Positions 43,291-51,387 of a DNA stretch of 64,000 bases are shown here, piece by piece. The DNA comes from Agromyces sp. H17E-10. GTDB taxonomy: Bacteria > Actinomycetota > Actinomycetes > Actinomycetales > Microbacteriaceae. Made by a program: the position numbers and the translations under genes. The stretch spans positions 1,302,001 through 1,366,000 of the forward strand of contig NZ_CP095042.1 of assembly GCF_022919715.1 (NCBI RefSeq). Direction: 5' to 3'. How positions within the stretch are numbered: position 1 is the first letter of the stretch; each line of letters opens with the position of its first letter. Under the pieces are notes generated by a model. The model saw only the letters and a list, made by a program, of their open reading frames with translations. It ran no database searches and was not told where the DNA came from.

Positions 43291-43840
43291 GCGACGGCCT
43301 CCTCACGGGCGAGCGACTTGCGGAATGCGTGGACGCCGATCTCGGAGGCCGGCAGCGACGGGTCGAACTGCGGCTCGTATCCGCTCGCGAGGTAGAGCGC
43401 GACGGCCTCGGGCTGGCGCGGCCCCGTCGTGAGGAAGATCTGCTCGTACCCGCGCCGACGGGCCTCGGCCTCGAGCTCGGCGACGACGCGACGCGCGAGT
43501 CCGCGACCGCGGCGGTCCGGCCGGGTCCAAATGCGCTTGAGCTCGGCGGTGCGCTCGTCGTACCGCCGGAAGGCGCCGCCGGACACCGCCTCTTCGCCGC
43601 CCGCCACCGCCTCTTCGTCGCCCGACACCGCCTCTTCGCCGCCCGCCCCGGCTCGGTGAGCACGAGGAACGCACCGTGCGGCGGTGCGAACTCCGCGAGC
43701 GGGTAGCGGCTCAGCTCGGTGCTCGCCGCTTCGCCGAAGAAGTCGCCGTAGCGCGTGTCGTATTCGCGCTCGAGGTCGGCGAAGAGCGGCTTCGCCAACC
43801 GATCGTCTGCGGCGATGAACCGCACGGTCGTGTCGCCCAT
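43287..43840 (-). pseudogene. GNAT acetyltransferase gene with internal frameshift
   Basis: The N-terminal half (MGDTTVRFIAADDRLAKPLF ... HGAFLVLTEPGR) starts at an ATG at 43840 behind GGGAGG. The C-terminal half (GGAFRRYDERTAELKRIWTR, then the acetyl-CoA loop RRGRGLARRV) is in a frame shifted by one base. The break lies at the GC-rich GGGGCGGGCGGC, next to three 21-bp repeats encoding EEAVxG. Either the gene is broken, it uses a programmed frameshift, or the assembly has an error. A GNAT enzyme N-acetylates the substrate in Bacillus S-alkyl-cysteine operons, so this would be a key gene. Its end overlaps the permease ATG. Confidence 0.8.
43581..43643 (-). repeat. Three 21-bp tandem repeats in the GNAT gene
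   Basis: Units 43581-43601, 43602-43622 and 43623-43643 share ACCGCCTCTTCG and differ at a few positions. The period is a multiple of three, so copy changes alone would not shift the frame. Confidence 0.85.
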
Positions 43841-43891
43841 CGTGGCCTCCCGGAAATCGTTCGGCCGGGTCGTTCCCGGCGCGTGACCTCG

Positions 43892-43956
43892 ACGGTATGG
43901 AGGCGACGGAGACCCGTGCAATCGCCCGGTTCACGGGGTGACCGATACCGTCACCG
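43892..43956 (-). promoter_or_regulatory. Regulatory box D and -10 of the GNAT-ABC operon
   Basis: Minus strand: CGGTGAC (43956-43950), 13 nt, CCGTGAA (43936-43930), 32 nt, TACCGT (43897-43892). The -10 hexamer and the spacing equal those of box A. Confidence 0.5.
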
Positions 43957-44082
43957 GCCGTCACGCCCGGCGACGGCGACGTCGCGGGGAGTCACGCGAC
44001 ACGTGTCATGCGACGCAATGCGCGCAGTGCGTCGCCGTGCGCGCGGTCCGTCGCCGGGCGCGCGTCCGTCGCCGTGCGGGGA

Positions 44083-45126
44083 TCAGGCGGCGGAGGTCCG
44101 TGCGGGCACGGTCGCACCCCACCCGAGCGCGGGCGCGACCTCGCGGGCGATGAGCTCGATCGAGCGCAGCACGAGCTCGTGCGGCGGGTCGACCGAGTGC
44201 ACCTGGAACGCCACCTCGGTCGCCTGCGCGGCGACATCGTCACGGGCGAGCGACTCGATGACGTCGTCGACCGTGCCGACGTGGGTGTCGTAGGCGGCGA
44301 TGAGGTCGTCGAGCCGGTCCCCGAGCGGCATCTGTCCGGCACGGGCGAACCCGACGACGGCGCGGCGCAGACCGATCTCCGCGTAGCGGCGGGCCTCCGC
44401 GCGCGAGTCGGCGACGAACACGGTGCGGGAGGCGACGATCCGAGGCGGCACCCCGTGCGGCAGCGCCGCGCGGTACGCGTCCACGATCGGCTGTTGCACG
44501 TGCGAGAGGCTCGCGCGCGGAGCATCCGCCGATCTCGGCTGAGTGCGGGAGAGCATGAGACCGTGCCCGGCCCGCCCGGCGCGCGTGCCGCCCGAGGGCG
44601 AGAAGGTCGCCTGCCAGACCCTGCCGAGCAGGCCCCTGCCCGGCGGCTGCAGGCGGTTCGCGTCGTCGCCGAGGGCGCCGCCCGCGAGCGCGGCGACGAG
44701 CGCGTCGACCTTCTCGTCGAAGATGCGCGCACGTTCGTCGGGGTTCGCCCCGAACGCGAGGAACGAGGCCGGCGTCGACCCGGAGCCGAGCCCGAGCTCG
44801 ACACGGCCTCCCGAGAGCAGGTCGAGCACGACGGCATCTTCGGCGACGCGCACGGGGTCTTCGAGCGGGAGGGTCACGACTCCCGTGCCGAGCCGGATGC
44901 GCGAGGTCTGCGCCGCTACGTGCGCGAGGAGCACGAATGGCGACGGCATGCCGCCCTCGGCGGCGTGGAAGTGGTGCTGCGCGACCCACGCCGAGTCGAA
45001 CCCCTGCCGCTCGGCTGCGACGATCTGTTCGATCGCGATGCGGTACCGTTCCGCCGCGCCCGTGTCGTCGAGCAGGCGGGTGAAGAATCCGATGCGGGTC
45101 ACGCGGCCGCCCTCATGCTCGGTCAT
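44083..45126 (-). CDS. LLM flavin monooxygenase (KPN_01858-like)
   Basis: LLM monooxygenase of 347 aa. FFTRLLDDTGAAERYRIAIE, FDSAWVAQHHFHAAEGGMPS and LLSGGRVELGLGSGSTP match the putative FMN-dependent luciferase-like group often found beside ABC importers. The start at 45126 has a GGGAGG site 8 nt upstream. It is transcribed alone, with its own regulatory box, and is the sixth LLM gene of the cluster. A 242-bp gap separates it from the GNAT-ABC operon. Confidence 0.83.
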   Translation of the reverse strand: MTEHEGGRVTRIGFFTRLLDDTGAAERYRIAIEQIVAAERQGFDSAWVAQHHFHAAEGGMPSPFVLLAHVAAQTSRIRLGTGVVTLPLEDPVRVAEDAVVLDLLSGGRVELGLGSGSTPASFLAFGANPDERARIFDEKVDALVAALAGGALGDDANRLQPPGRGLLGRVWQATFSPSGGTRAGRAGHGLMLSRTQPRSADAPRASLSHVQQPIVDAYRAALPHGVPPRIVASRTVFVADSRAEARRYAEIGLRRAVVGFARAGQMPLGDRLDDLIAAYDTHVGTVDDVIESLARDDVAAQATEVAFQVHSVDPPHELVLRSIELIAREVAPALGWGATVPARTSAA

Positions 45127-45147
45127 GTTCAGCCCTCCCGGCACCCG

Positions 45148-45211
45148 AGATTAGGCAAGGCGTCCGGATGCCGCGACCCGACGTGTCACACAGGCGAACC
45201 GGGTGTCACAT
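45148..45211 (-). promoter_or_regulatory. Regulatory box C and -10 of the LLM gene at 44083
   Basis: Minus strand: ATGTGAC (45211-45205), 13 nt, GTGTGAC (45191-45185), 31 nt, TAATCT (45153-45148). As at box A, the proximal repeat ends 58 bp before the ATG. Confidence 0.55.
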
Positions 45212-45338
45212 GGGGTCACCGTCGTTGCGCGTCCGGCCGATGTGCGGTGCGGCATCCCGGCCGATGTGCGGTGCGCCGGGCGGGCGGGCGAGGCGATCTC
45301 CGACAGGATGTCGAGCACGGAGTACGGGAGGGGACCCG

Positions 45339-46415
45339 GTGTCATCGAAGCAGAGGAACAGCCTGCCGTCGTGGGGCAACGAGTTGTGGCTGACGCGCGG
45401 CCAACGGCGCTTCATCGGCACGGTGACGACCGTCACGGTCGTCGTCGGCCTCGTCGGCTGGCTGTTGTCGCTCACCCCCGGGCCGTCTGCGATGGCGATC
45501 CGGTCGCTCTTCGAGCGGGGCGGCGCCGAGACGGCGGCCGAGATGCAGAAGCACGTGCCGGACGTGCCGCTCGACGTGCTGCTCGACCAGCACGTCGGCG
45601 GCGACGAGGACGACTCGACGGCGGGCGACCCGTCGCGGTACGACGTCTTCTCCCCCGCCGACGGCGACGAGCCGCTGCCGACGATCGTGTGGGTGCACGG
45701 CGGCGCGTGGATCTCGGGCTCGTCGACCGACGTCGACCCGTACCTGCGGATCCTCGCCGCAGAGGGCTACACGACCGTCGGGCTGAACTACTCGCTTGGG
45801 CCCGAGGAGACGTACCCGACCGCGGTGCACCAGCTCAACGACGCCCTGCTCGAGCTCGAGGCGCGTGCCGATGACCTGCGCATCGACCGCGACCGCATCG
45901 TGCTCGCGGGCGACTCCGCCGGCGCACAGCTCGCGAGCCAACTCGCGGCGCTCACCACGAATCCCCGCTACGCGCAGTTGCTCGGCATCGACCCGGCGCT
46001 CGACGCCTCGCAGCTCGTCGGCGTCGTGCTCAACTGCGGGGTCTACGACCTCGACGCGATGTCGGAGCTCACGGGCCTGCCTGCCTGGGGCTTCCGGGTG
46101 GCGCTCTGGGCGTACACGGGCAAGAAGGACTGGTCGCAAGGGGCCGCGGGCAGCACGATGTCGACCATCGACTTCGTCACCGAGGAGTTCCCGCCGACGT
46201 ACATCTCGGGCGGCAACGCCGACGGACTGACCTGGCTGCAGTCGCTGCCGATGCGCGACCGGCTCGTCGATCAGGGGGTCGACGTCACCGAGCTGTTCTG
46301 GCCGGCCGACCACGAGCCGGCCCTCGGGCACGAATACCAGTTCCACCTCGACGGCGAGGACGCGCAGGCGGCGCTCGTCGAGACGCTCGAGTTCCTGCAG
46401 GGCGTCACACGCTGA
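45339..46415 (+). CDS. Membrane-anchored alpha/beta hydrolase (esterase/lipase type)
   Basis: Alpha/beta hydrolase of 358 aa starting at GTG with AGGGGA upstream. One membrane helix (FIGTVTTVTVVVGLVGWLLS) near residues 22-42 precedes the catalytic domain. Oxyanion motif WVHGGAWISGS, nucleophile elbow GDSAGAQ and the C-terminal acid/His region (PADHEPALGHEYQF) are present, as in the hormone-sensitive-lipase/carboxylesterase group. It is divergent from the LLM gene at 44083. Substrate unknown. Confidence 0.82.
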   Translation: MSSKQRNSLPSWGNELWLTRGQRRFIGTVTTVTVVVGLVGWLLSLTPGPSAMAIRSLFERGGAETAAEMQKHVPDVPLDVLLDQHVGGDEDDSTAGDPSRYDVFSPADGDEPLPTIVWVHGGAWISGSSTDVDPYLRILAAEGYTTVGLNYSLGPEETYPTAVHQLNDALLELEARADDLRIDRDRIVLAGDSAGAQLASQLAALTTNPRYAQLLGIDPALDASQLVGVVLNCGVYDLDAMSELTGLPAWGFRVALWAYTGKKDWSQGAAGSTMSTIDFVTEEFPPTYISGGNADGLTWLQSLPMRDRLVDQGVDVTELFWPADHEPALGHEYQFHLDGEDAQAALVETLEFLQGVTR

Positions 46416-46518
46416 AGCGGGCCCGCGGCTGCGGTTGATCGTCGCATCACCGAAGTGCCGGACGGTCGACCGGTCTCGGGCTCGGGCCCTCCGCCGGCGA
46501 CCACCGATTCGCAGGGAC

Positions 46519-46578
46519 TTACAGGATGAGCCGCCCGGCACCCGCGCATGCGGGCCTGCCGGGCGGCTCATCCTGTAA
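46519..46578. terminator. Perfect 22-bp palindromic bidirectional terminator
   Basis: TTACAGGATGAGCCGCCC and four further bases pair perfectly with the arm at 46557-46578. The loop itself contains a second stem (CCCGC/GCGGG, loop GCAT). It lies between the convergent hydrolase and helicase genes. Confidence 0.82.
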
Positions 46579-46598
46579 CCGGTGGGATGTCGCGGGCG

Positions 46599-48644
46599 TC
46601 AGTCGCGCGACGAACCGTGCCGGGGCTTGCGCGCCGGCTTGTCGTCGTCGTAACGCGGCTTGTCGTCGTTGTCGTAACGCGGGTTGTCGTCAGAGTCGCG
46701 ACGGGGTTTGTCGTCGTAGTCGCGACGGGGCTTGTCGTACCCGCGGCCGCCGTCGCGATCGTATCCCCGACCGCCGCGGTCACCGCGGTCTCGGTCGTAC
46801 CCGCGCCCGCCGTCGCGCCCACCGCGGTCGTATCCGCCACGGTCTCGGTCGTATCCTCCGCGCGACGACCCGCCCTTGTCGACGCGCAGGTCGATGAGCT
46901 CGCCCGAGATGCGCGTGCCGGCCAGCCGATCGAACACGTCGCGGGGCAGGTCGGCGGGCAGCTCGACGAGCGAGAAGTCGCCGCGGATCTGGATCTTGCC
47001 GAACTCCTCGCGCCGAAGCCCGCCCTCGTTCGCGAGCGCGCCCACGATCTGCCGGGGGTCGACGTGCTGACGGCGACCGACCGAGATGCGGTAGTTCTTG
47101 AACGGAGGGTGCGAGTGGCGGCGATCCGAGCCGTCGCGCTCGTATCGGTCGCGGCCCCGGTCGCCCCGGTCGTAACGGTCGCCGCGATCGCCGCGGTCCC
47201 GGTCGTAACGGTCACCTCGGTCGCCGCGCGAGTCACGCCCGCCGCGATCCCGATCCCGGTCGAACCGCGACGGCCGCTCGGGCTCGGGCTCCATGAGCAG
47301 CGGTGACTCGCCCTGCGCGACGACGGCGAGCGCAGCGGCCACGTCGGTCTCGGGCACGTCGTGGTGGCGCACGTAGTGGGCGATGATGTCGCGGAAGCCC
47401 TCGATGCGCTCGGCCTCGCCGAGGGCGGCCGTGATGCGGTCGTCGAAGCGCGCGAGGCGGGTGACGTTGATGTCCTCGACGCTCGGCAGCTGCATCTGGG
47501 TGAGCGGCTGCTTCGTCGTCTTCTCGATGCGGTTGAGCAGCCCGCGCTCGCGCGGCGTGACGAAGCTGATCGCGTCGCCCGAACGGCCGGCGCGGCCGGT
47601 GCGACCGATGCGGTGCACGTACGGCTCGGGGTCGGTCGGGATGTCGTAGTTCACCACGTGCGAGATCCGCTCGACGTCGAGGCCTCGCGCCGCGACATCC
47701 GTGGCCACCAGGATGTCGAGCTTGCCGCTCTTCAACTGGTCGACGGTGCGCTCGCGCTGGGCCTGCGCGACGTCGCCGTTGATGGCGGCGGCCGAGTAGC
47801 CGCGGGCGCGCAGCTTCTCGGCGACCTCTTCAGTGGCGTTCTTCGTGCGGACGAAGATGATCATGCCCTCGAAGTTCTCGACCTCGAGGATGCGGGTGAG
47901 CGCATCGATCTTCTGCGCGTGCGCGACGAGCAGGTAGCGCTGGGTGATGTTCGCCGAGGTCTGGGTCTTGGTCTTGACCGTGATCTCTTCGGGGTCGTGC
48001 AGGTACTGCTTCGACATGCGGCGGATCGCGGCGGGCATGGTCGCCGAGAAGAGGGCGACCTGCTTGTCGTCGGGGGTGTCGGCGAGGATGGTCTCGACGT
48101 CTTCGGCGAAACCCATCTTGAGCATCTCGTCGGCCTCGTCGAGCACGAGGTACTTGAGCTCAGAGAGGTCGAGGGTGCCCTTGTCGAGGTGGTCCATGAT
48201 GCGACCCGGCGTGCCGACGACGATGTGCACGCCGCGACGCAGCGCCGAGAGCTGCACGCCGTAGCCCTGGCCGCCGTAGACGGGCAGGATGTGCACGCCG
48301 CGCAGGTGCGCCGCGTACTTCTCGAACGCCTCGCAGACCTGCAGGGCGAGCTCGCGCGTGGGGGCGAGCACGAGCGCCTGCGGCGTCTTCTGGTCGACGT
48401 CGAGCCGGTCGAGCACGGGCAGCGCGAACGCCGCCGTCTTGCCGGTTCCGGTCTGCGCGAGGCCGACGACGTCGCGCCCCGAGAGCAGGGTCGGAATGGT
48501 CGCGGCCTGGATCGCCGAAGGGGTCTCGTACCCGACGTCGTCGAGTGCGCGGAGCACGGCGTCGCCGAGCCCGAGGTCCGCGAACGTGGTCGTGGCGGGC
48601 TCCTCCGGAGCCGCGGCCTCGACGGGGGCATCGCCTGTGGTCAC
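46599..48644 (-). CDS. DEAD-box ATP-dependent RNA helicase (DeaD/CsdA-like)
   Basis: RNA helicase of 681 aa. Q-motif region FADLGLGDAVLRALDDVGYETPS, AQTGTGKT, PTRELALQ, DEAD in VLDEADEMLK, SATMP and HRIGRTGRAGR are complete. A DbpA-like RNA-binding domain (YRISVGRRQHVDPRQIVGAL, in part) lies near 545-615. Two Arg/Asp/Gly-rich repeat regions flank it (about 465-540 and 620-681), typical of actinobacterial DeaD proteins and likely to bind RNA or drive condensates. GTG start at 48644. Role: ribosome assembly and cold-stress RNA remodelling. Confidence 0.93.
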   Translation of the reverse strand: MTTGDAPVEAAAPEEPATTTFADLGLGDAVLRALDDVGYETPSAIQAATIPTLLSGRDVVGLAQTGTGKTAAFALPVLDRLDVDQKTPQALVLAPTRELALQVCEAFEKYAAHLRGVHILPVYGGQGYGVQLSALRRGVHIVVGTPGRIMDHLDKGTLDLSELKYLVLDEADEMLKMGFAEDVETILADTPDDKQVALFSATMPAAIRRMSKQYLHDPEEITVKTKTQTSANITQRYLLVAHAQKIDALTRILEVENFEGMIIFVRTKNATEEVAEKLRARGYSAAAINGDVAQAQRERTVDQLKSGKLDILVATDVAARGLDVERISHVVNYDIPTDPEPYVHRIGRTGRAGRSGDAISFVTPRERGLLNRIEKTTKQPLTQMQLPSVEDINVTRLARFDDRITAALGEAERIEGFRDIIAHYVRHHDVPETDVAAALAVVAQGESPLLMEPEPERPSRFDRDRDRGGRDSRGDRGDRYDRDRGDRGDRYDRGDRGRDRYERDGSDRRHSHPPFKNYRISVGRRQHVDPRQIVGALANEGGLRREEFGKIQIRGDFSLVELPADLPRDVFDRLAGTRISGELIDLRVDKGGSSRGGYDRDRGGYDRGGRDGGRGYDRDRGDRGGRGYDRDGGRGYDKPRRDYDDKPRRDSDDNPRYDNDDKPRYDDDKPARKPRHGSSRD

Positions 48645-48767
48645 CCTTCAGGGTACCGCCCGGCCCCTGCGCGGTACCTGAGTCGGGCTCGGGGATGCCG
48701 CCGGCCGGCGTCCGCCCGACCGTCGCACCGCGCCGCGTCGCACCGCGTTCGTCTCGCGGACCTCGAC

Positions 48768-49430
48768 TCAGCCCCTCGGCTTCTTCGGTCCCTTGCCGCG
48801 GCCCGGGTGGTCGCCCTCGTCGACGGGCGGCTGGGTCGGCTCGACGGTCGGATCGGGTTCGGCCGACGGCTCCGCCGAGGGCTCGACGCCCGGGTCGTCG
48901 GTCGGCTCGACGGTGGGATCGTCGGGCACGATCGACGGCGAGGGTGCGGCCGGCGGTGTCGCCGTCGGCAGGATCGGCGGGTATGCGCGCGACGTCGGCG
49001 GCGTGCTCGGCGTCGGCCGCGGCGACTGCACCGAGGGTGCGGCCTCGTCGACCTGCCCGCCCGCGGTCGACCCGATGAGGGCGACGGCGCCGCCGAGCAT
49101 CGCGACCGCCACGAGCCCCGCCCCCGTGATGACCGACGCCTGTCGATGCCCACGCACCCACAGCGCGGCGGGCGCGAGCAGGTCGCGCAGCCGGGTCATG
49201 CCGCGACCGATCCCCGGAACCCGGGCGGGCAGCGCGGCGATCCGCGCCCAGAACGAGGTGGCGACGGCGAGGAGCGGCGCGAAGGCCGCCGCCCACGGCG
49301 ACCGCTTCGGCGGTGCCGCCCGACGACCGCGCGGACGGCGCAACGGCTCGTCGTCGTGGTGTTCGTCGGTCACGGATGCCTCGGGGGATGCTCGGGTGGG
49401 ACGGCGCCGGCGGTTCGCCCTGCCGATCAT
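48768..49430 (-). CDS. Hypothetical membrane protein with Pro/Thr-rich outer region
   Basis: Unrecognised protein of up to 220 aa. A basic cytosolic N-terminus precedes one clear helix (ASVITGAGLVAVAMLGGAVALI), and a second weaker hydrophobic stretch lies near residues 47-65. The last 90 residues are Pro/Thr/Ser/Glu-rich with PTVEPT and PSAEPS repeats, like cell-wall-spanning stalks. The start is unsure: ATG at 49430 or GTG at 49373. It neighbours the helicase gene without evident link. Confidence 0.6.
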   Translation of the reverse strand: MIGRANRRRRPTRASPEASVTDEHHDDEPLRRPRGRRAAPPKRSPWAAAFAPLLAVATSFWARIAALPARVPGIGRGMTRLRDLLAPAALWVRGHRQASVITGAGLVAVAMLGGAVALIGSTAGGQVDEAAPSVQSPRPTPSTPPTSRAYPPILPTATPPAAPSPSIVPDDPTVEPTDDPGVEPSAEPSAEPDPTVEPTQPPVDEGDHPGRGKGPKKPRG

Positions 49431-49512
49431 CGATCAGGACGAGACCACCCGCGAACGGGGGACGCTCCCAACGAGGATAGGCGGTGGTCGTCGCCGCCGC
49501 ATCCCCGCCGGA

Positions 49513-49944
49513 TCAGGCGCCGACGATGAGCCCGTAGATGAGTGCGCCGAACTGCTGGACGAGCGCCATCGCACCGATCGTCGCCGCGATCGCGCCGTAG
49601 ACGCGGGTCGCGCCGCCGCGCACGAAGGCGACGATGCCGATCGTGATCGCGACGAGCGCGAGCACCACGGAGATCGCCGCCGCGATGAGCGCGACGGTCG
49701 AGTAGGTGGTGAAGTCGCCCGACCGGATGATCGATGCGTTGACGACGATCATCGCGAGGTCGAACACGATGATGACGATGCCGAAGACCAGGGCGACGAC
49801 GCCGACCGGCTCGCTGCGCCGGGTGTCGGCGGGCGGCTTGCGCGGCGATGAGGCGGCCGCCGGAGCATACGCGGCCGGCTGGGCGTAGGCGGCCGGCTGG
49901 GCGGAGCCGGGAGCGGGTGCTGCGGGCGGTTCCTGGCTGGTCAT
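49513..49944 (-). CDS. Small multi-span membrane protein
   Basis: Protein of 143 aa with an Ala/Pro-rich cytosolic leader (AQPAAYAQPAAYAPAA repeats) and three or four hydrophobic helices (VGVVALVFGIVIIVFDLAMI; ALIAAAISVVLALVAITIGIV in part; GAIAATIGAMALVQQFGALI). The layout resembles DUF4190-like small actinobacterial membrane proteins. Function unknown. Divergent from the MFS operon. Confidence 0.68.
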   Translation of the reverse strand: MTSQEPPAAPAPGSAQPAAYAQPAAYAPAAASSPRKPPADTRRSEPVGVVALVFGIVIIVFDLAMIVVNASIIRSGDFTTYSTVALIAAAISVVLALVAITIGIVAFVRGGATRVYGAIAATIGAMALVQQFGALIYGLIVGA

Positions 49945-50010
49945 GCGGCCACCCTATCGGGCGGGTCGGCCGCACTCCCGGAAGTGCTGCGATCCTGCTA
50001 GTCTTCCACC

Positions 50011-50030
50011 GAGTTTCAACGTTGAAACTC
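50011..50030. promoter_or_regulatory. Palindromic LacI-type operator
   Basis: GAGTTTCAACGTTGAAACTC is a perfect 20-bp palindrome, 19 bp before the MFS start and just downstream of a TAGTCT hexamer (49999-50004). Its form fits LacI-family operators; the likely ligand protein is encoded at 54488. Confidence 0.75.
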
Positions 50031-50049
50031 CGCGAGAGACCCGAGGACG

Positions 50050-51387
50050 ATGACGACCCGAACCGACTCCAGCTCGGCCCGCCCCGCACGCTCGGCGCGC
50101 ACCGACCACCACCCGCTCGGCGCGCGCACCTGGACCGCCGTCATCCTCGTCGGGCTCGTCGGCCAGCTCGCGTGGGTGATCGAGAACATGTACCTCAACG
50201 TGTTCGTCTACGACACGATCTCGACCGACCCCGCGGTGCTCGCCGTCATGGTCGCGACGAGCGCCGTCGCCGCGACCGTCGCGACGCTCGTCGTGGGCGC
50301 CTGGTCCGACCGGCTCGGCCGCCGGCGCGAACTCGTCGCGGCCGGGTACGTCGCGTGGGGTGCGGTGACCGCGGCCTTCGGCCTCGTCGGGGCACCGGAT
50401 GCCGCATCCGAAGCCGCACCGACCGTGATCGCGGCGGTCGTCGCGATCATCGCGCTCGACTGCATCATGAGCTTCATCGGCTCGGGAGCGAACGACGCGG
50501 CGTTCGCCGCCTGGGTGACCGACTCGACGGTGCCCGCGAACCGCGGGCGGGTCGACGGCTGGCTCGCCACGATGCCGCTCGTCGCGATGCTGCTCGTGTT
50601 CGGCCTGCTCGACCCCATGACGCAGGACGGGCAATGGGGCGCGTTCTTCGCACTCGTGGGCGGCGTGACGGCGGCGACGGGCATCGCGTCGTGGTTCCTC
50701 GTGCGCGACCGGGGCGTCGCGCCACGGCGGTCGGGGGTCTGGCGGTCGGTCGTCGACGGCCTGCGCCCCGCGACCGTGCGCCGCGAGCCTGCGCTGTTCC
50801 TGACCCTCGCGATCTGGTGCGTCATCGGGGTGAGCTCGCAGGTGTTCATCCCCTTCGTGCTCATCTACCTGCGGTACTCGCTGCAGCTCGAGAACTCGGC
50901 GATCGTGCTCGGCATCGTGCTCGTGCTCGCATCGGTGCTGAGCATCGTCGGCGGCCGCATCATGGATCGCGTCGGCAAGGAGCGCTACCTGCTGCCGGTC
51001 GTGGCGATCTTCGCGACGGGACTCGTGGCGATGTGGTTCGCCCGCGACTTCGCGTGGGTGATCGTCGCGGCGACACTCATGATGGCCGGCATGATGAGCT
51101 CGATCGCCGCGGTCTCGGCGATGACCCGCGACCAGACGCCCGCCGACCGCGCCGGCGGCGTGCAGGGTGCCCGCATGATCATGGCGGTCATGCTGCCGAT
51201 GGTGATCGGTCCGGCGATCGGGGCCGCGATCATCTCGGGCGCGGCGCACACGTACGTCGAGCTCGGTCGTGAGCAGCCGGTGCCCGGGGCCGAGATCTTC
51301 CCCGTGGCGGCGGCGGTGCTCGTGCTCGTACCGGTGCTCGCCATGCTGCGGCGGCGGGTGCTCGGCGAGGCCGGTGGTCGCGCATGA
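50050..51387 (+). CDS. MFS transporter, glycoside type
   Basis: Major facilitator of 445 aa with about 12 membrane helices. The loop 2-3 signature GAWSDRLGRRRELVAAGY and VGGRIMDRVGKERYLLPVVA are visible. It is the first gene of an operon with a GH2 glycosidase, a DUF2804 protein and a LacI regulator, so import of a beta-linked oligosaccharide or glycoside for the GH2 enzyme is the natural reading. The start is 19 bp after the operator palindrome. Its stop overlaps the next ATG by 4 bases. Confidence 0.87.
   Translation: MTTRTDSSSARPARSARTDHHPLGARTWTAVILVGLVGQLAWVIENMYLNVFVYDTISTDPAVLAVMVATSAVAATVATLVVGAWSDRLGRRRELVAAGYVAWGAVTAAFGLVGAPDAASEAAPTVIAAVVAIIALDCIMSFIGSGANDAAFAAWVTDSTVPANRGRVDGWLATMPLVAMLLVFGLLDPMTQDGQWGAFFALVGGVTAATGIASWFLVRDRGVAPRRSGVWRSVVDGLRPATVRREPALFLTLAIWCVIGVSSQVFIPFVLIYLRYSLQLENSAIVLGIVLVLASVLSIVGGRIMDRVGKERYLLPVVAIFATGLVAMWFARDFAWVIVAATLMMAGMMSSIAAVSAMTRDQTPADRAGGVQGARMIMAVMLPMVIGPAIGAAIISGAAHTYVELGREQPVPGAEIFPVAAAVLVLVPVLAMLRRRVLGEAGGRA

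Noticed and set aside
41234..43921. One open frame joining the GNAT start to the ABC ATPase as an 895-residue fusion
   Set aside because: The middle part is the permease gene read out of frame. The ATPase has its own ATG coupled to the permease stop, so this is chance continuity, not a fusion protein.
46599..47300. Arg/Asp/Gly repeats as a separate tandem-repeat locus
   Set aside because: They are the normal low-complexity RNA-binding tails of the DEAD-box helicase.
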